NCBI GenBank assembly: GCA_965216915.1 | Contig: CBDCGS010000006.1 | Location: forward strand, 1-51,031 | Direction: 5' to 3' | DNA from: CBDCGS01 sp965216915 | GTDB taxonomy: Bacteria; Pseudomonadota; Alphaproteobacteria; UBA828 | Length of the DNA: 51,031 bases | Shown: positions 1 through 8,067 of the stretch, piece by piece | How the letters are laid out: each line of letters begins with the position of its first letter | How positions within the stretch are numbered: position 1 is the stretch's first letter | Position numbers and translations under genes: made by a program | The notes under the pieces: generated by a model | Seen by the model: only the letters and a program-made list of their open reading frames with translations | Told to the model about the DNA's origin: nothing | The model's database searches: none

Positions 1-1297
1 GTATCAGGACTTGAACCAGGCGGAGCAGAGCATAATCCGCGAACTGTCCGGACAGTCAAACCTCGCTGTAATAGGCGATGACGACCAGTCGATCTACAGC
101 TTCAAGTTCGCACATCCAGAAGGCATCCGGGAATGGATCGCCGACAACCGTGGGGCCGATAATCTGACGCTCACCGATTGCCACAGGTGTCCAACGCGCG
201 TCGTCGACATGGCGAATGCGCTCATATCCCACAATACTCAGCGGGCCCCACGACAAATCGTTCCTCTCCCCGCAAAGGGGCCGGGCGACGTGGAGATCCG
301 GCAATTCGGCGGCCTTGAGCGTGAGGCCGTTTGGATAGCTGAGAAGATCGAGGAGATCATCGCGACTGGGCGATCACCTGGCGAGATCATCGTGCTATCT
401 CAGCGGCGCGTCGTTGCCAACCAGATCAAGTCCGAGCTGCGCGCGAGAGGTGTGCAGTGTATCTCCTTCTACGATGAGAGCCAGGTGGAAGCGGAGGACG
501 CGCAGGAGCAATTTGCTCTCTTGAAACTGCACGTTGACCAGACGGACCGGGCAGCACTTCGCTTCCTGCTAGGCATGGGTCACAATGACATGCGTGCTAC
601 GCAGTATGCGAGGGTGCGCGCGCACAGCGAGACCACCGGACAAAGCCCGTGGGACGTGCTCGTCGAACTCGACGCGGGACAATTGGCGATTCCGCACACC
701 GTCACTTTGCTTGAACGGTTCCGCCTCGTATTGGGCGAACTCCAGAACATCACCGCGCACGCCGCCACTTTGGAAGGAGTGGTCGACTACCTGTTTCCCC
801 CCGAAGTCGCGACGCTGGAGGAGTTACGAGACGCGGCGACTTCAGCACTCGATGCGGGGGTCACAGCAGCTGACGGGCTGTTGCAGGAGATGCTTCTAAC
901 GATCACACAACCTGAAATACCGCCGACGGTCGACGAGGTGCGGCTCATGAGCCTGCATAAGAGCAAAGGCCTAAGCTCGCCTTTTGTGTTTGTCGCGGGT
1001 TGCGTTCAAGGCATGTTGCCGCGACTGCCGGATGCAGCAATACCCCACGCAGCGCAGTTGGCGGACCTAGAAGAGCAGAGGAGGCTTTTCTATGTCGGCA
1101 TTACGCGTGTTAAGGCCGATCCTGCTGCCGCGTTGCCAGGGACTCTTTTCCTGACACACTCTTCGAGGATGCCCGTCGGGTTGGCACACAGGGCGCAAAT
1201 CTCGTTTTCTCGTCAGACGTACGGAGAGGCACATTTGCAGGCTAGCTCATTCCTCAGCGAACTTGGCCCCAGCGCCCCACAACCGATCGCCGGATAA
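1..1297 (+). CDS. UvrD/Rep-family ATP-dependent DNA helicase, C-terminal part (5' end outside window)
   Basis: The frame is open from base 2 and begins inside helicase motif II (Y-Q-D-L-N, the end of the usual DEYQDLN), so the Walker A part lies upstream of the window. It continues with motif III (IGDDDQSIYSFKFA), then near the end motif V (HKSKGL) and motif VI (RRLFYVGITRVK). This is the superfamily 1 order, so the protein should unwind DNA using ATP. About 431 residues are present. The tail after motif VI is about 60 residues, within the range for short SF1A helicases. Base composition is visibly less GC-rich than the following genes, which suggests horizontal acquisition. It could be a repair helicase or the helicase of a defence module (GajB-type proteins belong to this family); the missing upstream partner would decide. 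Confidence 0.88.
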   Translation, partial: YQDLNQAEQSIIRELSGQSNLAVIGDDDQSIYSFKFAHPEGIREWIADNRGADNLTLTDCHRCPTRVVDMANALISHNTQRAPRQIVPLPAKGPGDVEIRQFGGLEREAVWIAEKIEEIIATGRSPGEIIVLSQRRVVANQIKSELRARGVQCISFYDESQVEAEDAQEQFALLKLHVDQTDRAALRFLLGMGHNDMRATQYARVRAHSETTGQSPWDVLVELDAGQLAIPHTVTLLERFRLVLGELQNITAHAATLEGVVDYLFPPEVATLEELRDAATSALDAGVTAADGLLQEMLLTITQPEIPPTVDEVRLMSLHKSKGLSSPFVFVAGCVQGMLPRLPDAAIPHAAQLADLEEQRRLFYVGITRVKADPAAALPGTLFLTHSSRMPVGLAHRAQISFSRQTYGEAHLQASSFLSELGPSAPQPIAG

Positions 1298-1341
1298 ACG
1301 CGCGAATAGTCGGTCATCGTTGATCGAGCCGGCCCGCGTGC

Positions 1342-1805
1342 TCATGCGTCAACCCGTATCGGCGGGCCGTCGTGCCGCAGGAGCCAGCCGCCCTCGATCG
1401 CCGGCCGGGCGCCGGTGCCGAGGTTGGCTGCCATCGCCGCGGGGTCGGTCTCGCGCGACTCCAGGTGGATCGCCGGACTGAATGAGAGATTGAGAGCGCT
1501 CGGGCGGAGCGCCGTTCGCGATGAATAGCACCACGTTCGCGGGGTCGTAGTCACTGCCCGGGTGCGAAGACGAGCTGCGCCTCCGAGCCGTTGAGGGCGT
1601 TCGCGCCACTGCCCTGCCCGCCCATGCGCCTGTTGGTCGGCCCGACCCGGCTTGAGCCCCGTGTCTCGTGGCGGCAGTTGACAACTAAAATGGGCGGTCC
1701 CAAGTCCTTGTGAGTAAAGCGGCCGTCACGCCCATGGCCTGCCGTCACCGCGACGCGCGGTCGGCTGCTTGGTTGCGAGCTTGCACCGGTTGCCACCCTG
1801 CCCAA
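1342..1805 (-). pseudogene. Possible decayed gene, split over three reading frames
   Basis: No intact gene is convincing between the helicase stop and the hydroxylase-like gene at 1848. On the minus strand, three successive frames each carry a protein-like piece that seems to continue the previous one. The first ends ...GSEAQLVFAPG at about 1555; the next reads SDYDPANVVLFIANGAPP from about 1550 to 1500; the third reads from LNLSFSPAIHLE to a stop at 1342-1344. Joined, they give a smooth, low-bias sequence, as expected of a gene broken by at least two frameshifts. I do not recognise the family. It could still be chance open frame in GC-rich DNA. The rest of 1298-1847 shows nothing I can name. 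Confidence 0.3.
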
Positions 1806-1847
1806 TGCGCGGACGCATTGTTTGGTGCTCGCGGCGAGCGGGGCTTC

Positions 1848-2867
1848 CTACCCCTCCGCCACCACCCGGTTCGCACGCTGCCGCGCGCGGATGCGCTCGA
1901 TCATCTTCGCGTGGGCCTCGTCGCTGCCGTCGTGGAAGGTGCCGAACCAGCGGTCGGCGGGGAAGAGGGTGTTGCCGTAGTTGCACTCGAAGTGCTTGTG
2001 GTGGAGGAAGTGGAAGTAGTCGCTCGGGAACTGCACGCCGCCCTTGACCACCACCTTGTCGAAGCCGATATGGCCGACCGCCGACATGAGCGCCGCGAAT
2101 TGCAGCGTGAACATCGCGTGGATCGGGTGGGAGGGCAGCACGAAGTAGAGCAGCGCGGCCGAGAAATAGATCACGTGCTCGATCGGGTGCATGGCGAGCC
2201 CGGTCCAGGGGCCCACATTGGTGTTCTTGTGGTGCACATAGTGCGCGATGCGGTAGAGCGGCTTCCAGTGCAGCGAGCGGTGCACGAAATAGAAGTGCAC
2301 GGTTTGCCAGGCCATCAGCACGACGAGGATGAGCGTGAAATAGACCGGCTGGTCGGTCCATGACACATAGGGCGCGTGGCCGTTGGCGTACGCCCACATC
2401 AGCATCACCTCGTAGCCCGTCCAGATGGTGCAGCCGCTCGCGACGCTCCAAAAGACGTTGTCCCAGAGCTGCGAGCCGAAGAGGAACCGCTTCTGGCTGC
2501 CGTCCCCGAACCATTTCGGGTGGTACTTGAAGGCCGCGCCCTGGCGTTTGAGCGTGTAGAGCCAGAGGTGGAGACCGCCCGAGAAGAGCAGCAACAGCCC
2601 GAGATTGCGGAAGAAGATCTGCGCCACCCAACCGGCCTCGAAGCTCGCCATGCGCGCGAGGTCGGGCTGGGTGTAGAGCCAGGTGGCGATCGCGATGCCG
2701 CAGAAGAGGAGGTTCCACGGCAACAAATAGCCGGGGTTGCCGACGAGCCATTTGAGCACCGCGGCGGGCCGTGGCGGCCACATCCAGACGGGCGGCGGCG
2801 CCGGCCGCGCCTCCGGCTCGAAGTCGGTCGTCGTCGACCCGCTTGCTTGATCGGCGATGGCGGTCAT
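1848..2867 (-). CDS. Sterol desaturase / fatty acid hydroxylase family membrane protein
   Basis: 339 residues. This is an integral-membrane di-iron oxygenase family (fatty acid hydroxylase superfamily) acting on lipid substrates. The histidine boxes are visible in the second half: HRSLH, then HYVHH, then a C-terminal HFLHHKH, the pattern that binds the two irons. Several hydrophobic segments precede and separate them, in about residues 40-65, 75-95, 120-145 and 160-180. The ATG at 2865-2867 is chosen because AGGAGG lies about 6 bases upstream; the open frame extends much further upstream but only as antisense of the ABC gene. It stands alone, divergent from the exporter operon. The substrate (sterol, hopanoid, fatty acid or carotenoid-type lipid) cannot be told from sequence. 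Confidence 0.85.
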   Translation of the reverse strand: MTAIADQASGSTTTDFEPEARPAPPPVWMWPPRPAAVLKWLVGNPGYLLPWNLLFCGIAIATWLYTQPDLARMASFEAGWVAQIFFRNLGLLLLFSGGLHLWLYTLKRQGAAFKYHPKWFGDGSQKRFLFGSQLWDNVFWSVASGCTIWTGYEVMLMWAYANGHAPYVSWTDQPVYFTLILVVLMAWQTVHFYFVHRSLHWKPLYRIAHYVHHKNTNVGPWTGLAMHPIEHVIYFSAALLYFVLPSHPIHAMFTLQFAALMSAVGHIGFDKVVVKGGVQFPSDYFHFLHHKHFECNYGNTLFPADRWFGTFHDGSDEAHAKMIERIRARQRANRVVAEG

Positions 2868-3044
2868 CGGCGCCTCCTCACGGGTTCTCTGGCGAAGTGT
2901 GCGCCGCGCGCGCCGGCGACTCAAGGGGCGTCGCGCCCTACATGGCCGAGCCTCTCCGCCGCGCGGGCCGGCGCCACGCCACCAGGTGCCGAGCGCGGCG
3001 TTTGCGGGTATGGTGGCGCCGTGGCGCCGGCTCCCGAAGATTCC

Positions 3045-3947
3045 ATGAATGATGCCCCCGTCATCGTCGCCCGCGGGCTGACGAAGCGGTTTGGCGCGTA
3101 TGAGGCCGTGAAGGGCATCGACTTCGCGGTCCAGCGCGGGCGCTGCATCGGTCTTCTCGGGCCGAACGGCGCGGGCAAGACCACCACCATGCGCATGATC
3201 ATGGGGCTTTCGACCGTCAGCGGCGGCACGCTCACGGTGTTCGGCACACCGGTGCAGGCGATGTCGCGCGCGGTGAAGGCGAAGATCGGCCTCGTCCCGC
3301 AGGACAACAATCTCGACCCCGACATCACGGTGCACGAAAACCTGATGATCTATGGCCGCTATTTCGGGCTGCCGCGGGCGCAGCTGCGCGCGCGCGTGCC
3401 GGAGCTTCTGGCCTTCATGCAGCTCGAGGACCGCGCGGGCGCGCGGGTTGTCGAGCTCTCGGGCGGCATGCAGCGGCGCCTCGTGATCGCGCGCGCGCTG
3501 ATCGGCGAATCGGAGCTCGTGATCCTCGACGAGCCGACCACGGGGCTCGACCCGCAGGCCCGTGTGCTCATCTGGAAGCAGCTGCTCTCGCTCAAGAAGG
3601 AGGGCAAGACGCTGCTGCTCACGACGCACTACATGGACGAGGCGGAGCGCCTCTGCGACCGCATCATCGTGATCGACCATGGCGAGATCCTCGATGAGGG
3701 CACGCCCGCCGAGCTGATCGCGCGCCACGTCAAGGGCCATGTGCTCGAGGTGCAGAAGCCGCTCGCGGAAGCCTTCGACGGCGCGCGCTTCGATTCGGAG
3801 GATGTCGGCGATGCCATCCTCTACTACGTCGAATCGCCGCGCGACCTCATCAGCGTGCTGCCGGAGCAGGCGGTCTACACGCACCGCCAGGCCAATCTCG
3901 AGGATGTCTTTCTGCGCCTCACGGGGCGCCAGCTGAGGGAGGGGTGA
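3045..3947 (+). CDS. ABC transporter ATP-binding protein, NodI/CcmA-like
   Basis: 300 residues. Cytoplasmic ATPase of an ABC-2 type exporter. Walker A is GPNGAGKTT at residues 39-47, the signature LSGGM starts at residue 138, Walker B ends in D162-E163 (LVILDEPTTGLDP), and the switch histidine is in LLLTTHYMDEA. A C-terminal extension of about 80 residues follows, as in NodI-type exporters. ATG 3045 is chosen because it starts the conserved beta strand region; the long open frame upstream is antisense to the previous gene. The stop overlaps the permease start by one base (TGATG), so the two are coupled. NodI itself works with NodJ in lipo-oligosaccharide export, but the same pair architecture serves other exports, so no substrate is claimed. 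Confidence 0.92.
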   Translation: MNDAPVIVARGLTKRFGAYEAVKGIDFAVQRGRCIGLLGPNGAGKTTTMRMIMGLSTVSGGTLTVFGTPVQAMSRAVKAKIGLVPQDNNLDPDITVHENLMIYGRYFGLPRAQLRARVPELLAFMQLEDRAGARVVELSGGMQRRLVIARALIGESELVILDEPTTGLDPQARVLIWKQLLSLKKEGKTLLLTTHYMDEAERLCDRIIVIDHGEILDEGTPAELIARHVKGHVLEVQKPLAEAFDGARFDSEDVGDAILYYVESPRDLISVLPEQAVYTHRQANLEDVFLRLTGRQLREG

Positions 3948-4729
3948 TGGCCTTCGTCCGCGTCGCGGCGCCCTACGCGATGGCGGTCACGCGCCGCCAA
4001 TACATCGTCTGGCGCAAGCTCATCTGGTCGTCGCTCGCGATCAACATCGCGAACCCGCTGCTCTTCCTGTTCGCCTTCGGCCTCGGCCTCGGGCGCCTGA
4101 TCGACGACATCGGCGGCGTGAGCTACCTGGTGTTCATCGTGCCGGGCATGGTCGCCTACTCGGCGATGTTCGCGGCGAGCTTCGAGACCACGATCGGTTC
4201 GTTCTCGCGCTACTACATGCTGCGCACCTGGGACGCGACGCTCGCGACACCCGTCACCCTCGCGGAGCTTCTGCTCGGCGAGGTGCTGTGGGCGGCGCTG
4301 AAGGCGATGCTGGCCGCGGTCAGCGTGCTCGTGGTCGGCGGGCTCTGGGGCGGCATCCCCGTGCCGGCGGGTGCCGTGATCGCGCTGCCGATCGTCTTCC
4401 TCGCCTCGGTGGGCTTCGCCTGCTACGGCCTGGTCGCGACCTCGCTCGCGCGCAACTACGAGTTCTTCAGCTACTTCTTCACCTTCTGGGTCACGCCGAT
4501 GTTCATCTTCTCCGGCGTGTTCTTCGAGATCGAGGGCTTTCCGCTCGCCGTCCAGATCATCGCCTGGATCCTGCCGATGACCCATCTCGTCGCGCTCATC
4601 CGCCCGCTCATGGCCGACCTGCCGCTCGATGTCGGCATGGCCGTGGTCCATATCGCCTATCCGCTCGCGCTCACCGTGATCGCGTTCTTCTTCGCCTACC
4701 ACCGCATGCGCAAGCGCATGTTCGACTGA
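3947..4729 (+). CDS. ABC-2 type transporter permease, NodJ-like
   Basis: 260 residues, membrane partner of the preceding ATPase. It has about six hydrophobic segments with the ABC-2 family layout: a first segment near residue 25-50, a re-entrant conserved region around LATPVTLAELLLGE, and the typical TFWVTPMFIFSGVFF stretch before a final pair of helices. Start: ATG 3947 follows GAGGGAGG and overlaps the upstream stop; a GTG at 3944 is in frame but less likely. The run ends here, and the next gene starts 37 bases on and may be co-transcribed although it is metabolically unrelated. Confidence 0.9.
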   Translation: MAFVRVAAPYAMAVTRRQYIVWRKLIWSSLAINIANPLLFLFAFGLGLGRLIDDIGGVSYLVFIVPGMVAYSAMFAASFETTIGSFSRYYMLRTWDATLATPVTLAELLLGEVLWAALKAMLAAVSVLVVGGLWGGIPVPAGAVIALPIVFLASVGFACYGLVATSLARNYEFFSYFFTFWVTPMFIFSGVFFEIEGFPLAVQIIAWILPMTHLVALIRPLMADLPLDVGMAVVHIAYPLALTVIAFFFAYHRMRKRMFD

Positions 4730-4766
4730 TGGTGCGGCGGCACGCAGCCATGAGGGAGCCGGGCCC

Positions 4767-6263
4767 GTGAGCACGTCACCGGTCGGCGTGCTGGTCGTCG
4801 GGGCCGGAAACGCGGCGCTATGCGCGGCGCTCGCGGCCCGTGAGTCGGGCGCCAGCGTCACCGTGCTCGAAAGCGCGCCCGAGGCGGAGCGGGGCGGCAA
4901 CTCGGCGTTCACCGCGGGCGCTATGCGGGTCGTGTTCAATGACGTGGCCGACCTCCAAGCCATCATGGAGCTATCGCCCGACGAGGTCGCCACCACCGAC
5001 TTCGGCAGCTACGGCTTCGACGACTATTTCGACGACATGGCGCGCGTGACGAGCTACCGCGCCGATCCCGATCTGGTCGAGGCCCTCGTCTCGAAGAGCC
5101 ACGAGACGCTCGTCTGGATGCGGGCCAAGGGTGTGCGCTTTCAGCCAAGCTATGGCCGTCAGGCCTTCAAGGTCGATGGCCGGTTCAAGTTCTGGGGCGG
5201 CCTCGCCGTCGAGACCTGGGGCGGCGGACCGGGGCTGGTGGAGGCGCTGCACAACGCCGCCGCGCGCGCCGGCATCTCCATTCTCTACGAGACGCGCGCG
5301 CTCGGGCTGATCCAGGACGACGCGGGCATCATCCAGGGCGTTCGCGCCAAGCAGGGCGGGCAGCGCATCACCCTGCCGGCCCGCGCCGTCGTGCTCGCCT
5401 CCGGCGGCTTCGAATCGAACGCGGCGTGGCGCACGCGCTATCTCGGCCCCGGCTGGGATCTCGCGAAGGTGCGCGGCACGCGACACAATATGGGCGACGG
5501 CATCCGCATGGCGCTCGAGGCGGGCGCGCAGCCCTATGGCAACTGGTCGGGCTGCCACGCCGTCGGCTGGGACCGGAATGCGCCGGCCTTCGGCGATCTC
5601 GCCGTCGGCGACGGCTTCCAGAAGCACAGCTACCCATTCTCGATCATGGTCAATGCACGGGGCGAGCGCTTCCTCGACGAGGGTGCGGATTTTCGCAACT
5701 ACACCTACGCGAAGTACGGCCGGATTATCCTCGAGCAGCCGGGGCAGTTTGCGTGGCAGGTGTTCGACGCCAAGGTGACGCACCTGCAGCGCGACGAGTA
5801 TCGCATTCGCCAGGTGACGCGCGTGCGCGCCGACACCATCGCGGCGCTCGGCGCGGCGATGGAGGGGGTCGACGCGGCGGCCTTCGCGCGCACGGTCGCC
5901 GCATTCAACGACGCGGTGCAAGCGGACGCGCCCTTCGACCCCAACGTCAAGGACGGCCGCGGCACGTGCGGGCTCGCGATCCCCAAGTCGAACTGGGCGA
6001 ACAGGATCGACACGCCGCCCTTCGAGGCGTTTCAAGTCACCTGCGGCATCACCTTCACCTTTGGCGGGCTTAAGATCGACCAAGCGGCGCGCGTGCTCGA
6101 CATCACCGAGCGCCCGATCCCCGGCCTCTATGCCGCGGGCGAGTTGGTGGGCGGCCTCTTCTATTTCAACTATCCGGGCGGCACCGGCCTCACCTCCGGC
6201 GCGGTGTTCGGGCGCATCGCGGGGACGAGCGCCGGCGCCGCCGCGGTGGACGAGGAGCGATGA
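4767..6263 (+). CDS. FAD-dependent oxidoreductase, TcuA / fumarate reductase flavoprotein type
   Basis: 498 residues with a GTG start preceded by GAGGGAG. The N-terminus is a Rossmann FAD site (VLVVGAGNAALCAALAARES, residues 7-26) followed by the GGNSAFTAGAMR loop. The C-terminus has the family's closing FAD motif (YPGGTGLTSGAVFGRIAG). The overall layout matches tricarballylate dehydrogenase TcuA and related fumarate-reductase-type flavoproteins, which oxidise or reduce C-C bonds of small carboxylic acids. No tricarballylate transporter or TcuB is nearby, so the substrate is open. The last codons overlap the next gene by four bases (ATGA), linking it to the hydroxyacid dehydrogenase. Confidence 0.82.
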   Translation: MSTSPVGVLVVGAGNAALCAALAARESGASVTVLESAPEAERGGNSAFTAGAMRVVFNDVADLQAIMELSPDEVATTDFGSYGFDDYFDDMARVTSYRADPDLVEALVSKSHETLVWMRAKGVRFQPSYGRQAFKVDGRFKFWGGLAVETWGGGPGLVEALHNAAARAGISILYETRALGLIQDDAGIIQGVRAKQGGQRITLPARAVVLASGGFESNAAWRTRYLGPGWDLAKVRGTRHNMGDGIRMALEAGAQPYGNWSGCHAVGWDRNAPAFGDLAVGDGFQKHSYPFSIMVNARGERFLDEGADFRNYTYAKYGRIILEQPGQFAWQVFDAKVTHLQRDEYRIRQVTRVRADTIAALGAAMEGVDAAAFARTVAAFNDAVQADAPFDPNVKDGRGTCGLAIPKSNWANRIDTPPFEAFQVTCGITFTFGGLKIDQAARVLDITERPIPGLYAAGELVGGLFYFNYPGGTGLTSGAVFGRIAGTSAGAAAVDEER

Positions 6264-7144
6264 GCGCGTTCGCCACCATCGGTTTCATCGGGCTTGGCAC
6301 CATGGGCGAGCCCATGTGCCGTAACCTGGCGCGTGGGCACGACGGTGCGGTGCTCGGCTACGACCTCCGTCCCGAGCCCTTGGCTCGCCTTGCCGGCGAC
6401 GGCGTGCGGGCGATGCCGTCGATCGAGGCCGTCGCGGCTGAGGCCGAGCTGATCCTGCTGTCTCTTCCGGGTGGGCCTGAGGTGAGGGAGGTCTGCCTCG
6501 GCGAGGCCGGACTCGCCGCTCTTTGCCGCACCGGTCAGACCGTGCTCGACACCAGCACCACGCCGCCGGCGCTCAGCCGCGAAGTCGGTGCGCGCTTCGC
6601 AGAGCGGGATGTGGCCTTCGGCGATGCGCCCGTCGCGCGCACGCGCCAGGCCGCGATCGACGGCACGTTGAGCATCATGGTCGGCGGAGCGGCCGCGCTC
6701 TTCGCGCAGGTCGAGCCGGTGCTGCGGCATATGGCGTCCGACGTCACGCATTGCGGCGATGTCGGTGCGGGCGAGATCTGCAAGATCTTGAACAATATGG
6801 TGCTGTTCGAGAACGTGATGGCGTTCTCGGAGGCGCTCGCCATCGGCACGCGTGCCGGGATGGATGGCGAGGTGCTGCTCTCGACGATCGCCAAGAGCTC
6901 CGGCGATAGTTTCGCGCTGCGCAATCATGGTCGAAAGGCCGTGCTTCCCGATGACTATCCGGAGGGCGCCTTCCCGGTGCGCTATGCCCTCAAAGACCTG
7001 CGCTATGCGCTGGACCTCGCCGCGGAAGTGGGGCTCGCGCCGCGTGGCGCAGCGCTCGTCCGCATGCTGTTCGAGGAGGCGATCGAGAAGGGCTGGGGCG
7101 AGCGCTACCACCCCGTGATCAAGCGGGTGATCGACGGCGAATAG
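6260..7144 (+). CDS. NAD(P)-dependent beta-hydroxyacid dehydrogenase (3-hydroxyisobutyrate dehydrogenase family)
   Basis: 294 residues. N-terminal dinucleotide motif GFIGLGTMGEPM, then the substrate-site region DAPVAR (where the family usually has DAPVSGG), and the catalytic lysine in GAGEICKILNN at K175. The family oxidises beta-hydroxy acids such as 3-hydroxyisobutyrate, tartronate semialdehyde or related compounds using NAD(P). The changed substrate loop (ARTRQAA instead of SGGxxGA) argues against assigning 3-hydroxyisobutyrate. It is translationally coupled (ATGA) to the flavoprotein, so the two probably process the same or successive carboxylic acids. A hairpin follows at 7147-7161. Confidence 0.85.
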   Translation: MSAFATIGFIGLGTMGEPMCRNLARGHDGAVLGYDLRPEPLARLAGDGVRAMPSIEAVAAEAELILLSLPGGPEVREVCLGEAGLAALCRTGQTVLDTSTTPPALSREVGARFAERDVAFGDAPVARTRQAAIDGTLSIMVGGAAALFAQVEPVLRHMASDVTHCGDVGAGEICKILNNMVLFENVMAFSEALAIGTRAGMDGEVLLSTIAKSSGDSFALRNHGRKAVLPDDYPEGAFPVRYALKDLRYALDLAAEVGLAPRGAALVRMLFEEAIEKGWGERYHPVIKRVIDGE

Positions 7145-7146
7145 CG

Positions 7147-7161
7147 GAGGCGCTGCGCCTC
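7147..7161. terminator. Hairpin between convergent genes
   Basis: GAGGCG and CGCCTC pair across a CTG loop between the dehydrogenase stop and the permease stop, partly inside the permease stop codon. There is no T tract, so it may serve as a weak two-way terminator. Confidence 0.35.
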
Positions 7162-7993
7162 AGCGGCGGATCGCGCCCTCCAGGCCGACGCCGCGTGCGA
7201 GCAAGGGCAGCAGCGTGTAGCCGATCACGATCAGTGGTGCGGCGGCCAGCATGGCGAGCGCCGCTTGCACGTTGCCATTGTTGAACTTGGCCGCGAGCTG
7301 AACCGGCACCGGCGCCCACGGGCCTGCCGCGAGCGCGATCGAGAGCGCGCCCTCGCCATAGTTCAGCAGGAAAACGAAGACCGTGGTCGTGGCCAAGCCG
7401 CTCCGCATGAGCGGCAGCGTGACGCGGAAATGAGCGCCTGCACGCGAGCGGCCGTCGAGCATGGCAGCTTCCTCAAGCTCCACGGGCACCCGCTCGATGT
7501 AGGTCTTGAGCAGCCAGACCGCGAGCGGCGCGCTGTAGGCAGCCTGCAGCAACGGCAGTGAGATTAGATGCTCCTTCAGCCCGACGAAGCTCGCCGCAAG
7601 CGCCATCGGGATGGCAATGGCCATGGCGGGGGCCATGCGAAACGAGAGGATAATGAACGGCAGGGTGGCGCCGCCGGTCCGATAGCGCGCGATGGCGAAC
7701 GCCGCGGGAATCGACACTGCCATCGCAATGACGGTCGACACGATCGCGATGCCGCCCGACGAGATCAGACTGCGCCAGGACGAGGTGTGCCACCAATCGA
7801 GCGCGTCGATGAACGGGTAAAAAACGTTGCGGTAGTTCTCGAGGGTCGGCCTCGACGTGATCCAAACAGGTGGGCTCGCCGCAAACTCGTACCACGGCTT
7901 GAATGTGCTCGAGAGCAGCCAGAGCACCGGAAAGAGCGCGAAGCAAACCGCCGCGCAGAGCCCGATGGCGTTATACCAGGAGAAGCTCCCCAT
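7160..7993 (-). CDS. ABC transporter permease, carbohydrate-uptake (MalG) type, orphan
   Basis: 277 residues from the ATG at 7991-7993. Inner-membrane subunit of a binding-protein-dependent importer. Six hydrophobic segments are visible, the first at about residues 5-25. The ATPase-docking EAA loop reads EEAAMLDGRSRAGAHFRVTLPL, close to the consensus EAA-X3-G-X9-I-X-LP. The family normally works as a heterodimer with a second permease, an ATPase and a periplasmic binding protein, none of which is in this window. It follows the amidase on the same strand after about 75 bases. It may use subunits encoded elsewhere or be the leftover of a larger operon. The start could also be further upstream, but those codons overlap nothing conserved. 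Confidence 0.82.
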   Translation of the reverse strand: MGSFSWYNAIGLCAAVCFALFPVLWLLSSTFKPWYEFAASPPVWITSRPTLENYRNVFYPFIDALDWWHTSSWRSLISSGGIAIVSTVIAMAVSIPAAFAIARYRTGGATLPFIILSFRMAPAMAIAIPMALAASFVGLKEHLISLPLLQAAYSAPLAVWLLKTYIERVPVELEEAAMLDGRSRAGAHFRVTLPLMRSGLATTTVFVFLLNYGEGALSIALAAGPWAPVPVQLAAKFNNGNVQAALAMLAAAPLIVIGYTLLPLLARGVGLEGAIRR

Positions 7994-8067
7994 CGGCCCA
8001 ACCCGTGCCGCGGTTGGGCCTCGCTTGGCGGGGCTGGCGCGCAAGTGGTCGTCCTTGCGGCACCGTC

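Noticed and set aside
2376..3044. Upstream extension of the ABC ATPase frame
   Set aside because: The added 223 codons lie antisense to the hydroxylase-like gene; the ATPase fold begins at ATG 3045.
4767..6263. Tricarballylate operon (tcuABC)
   Set aside because: No TcuB-like membrane protein or citrate-type transporter is adjacent; only a hydroxyacid dehydrogenase follows.
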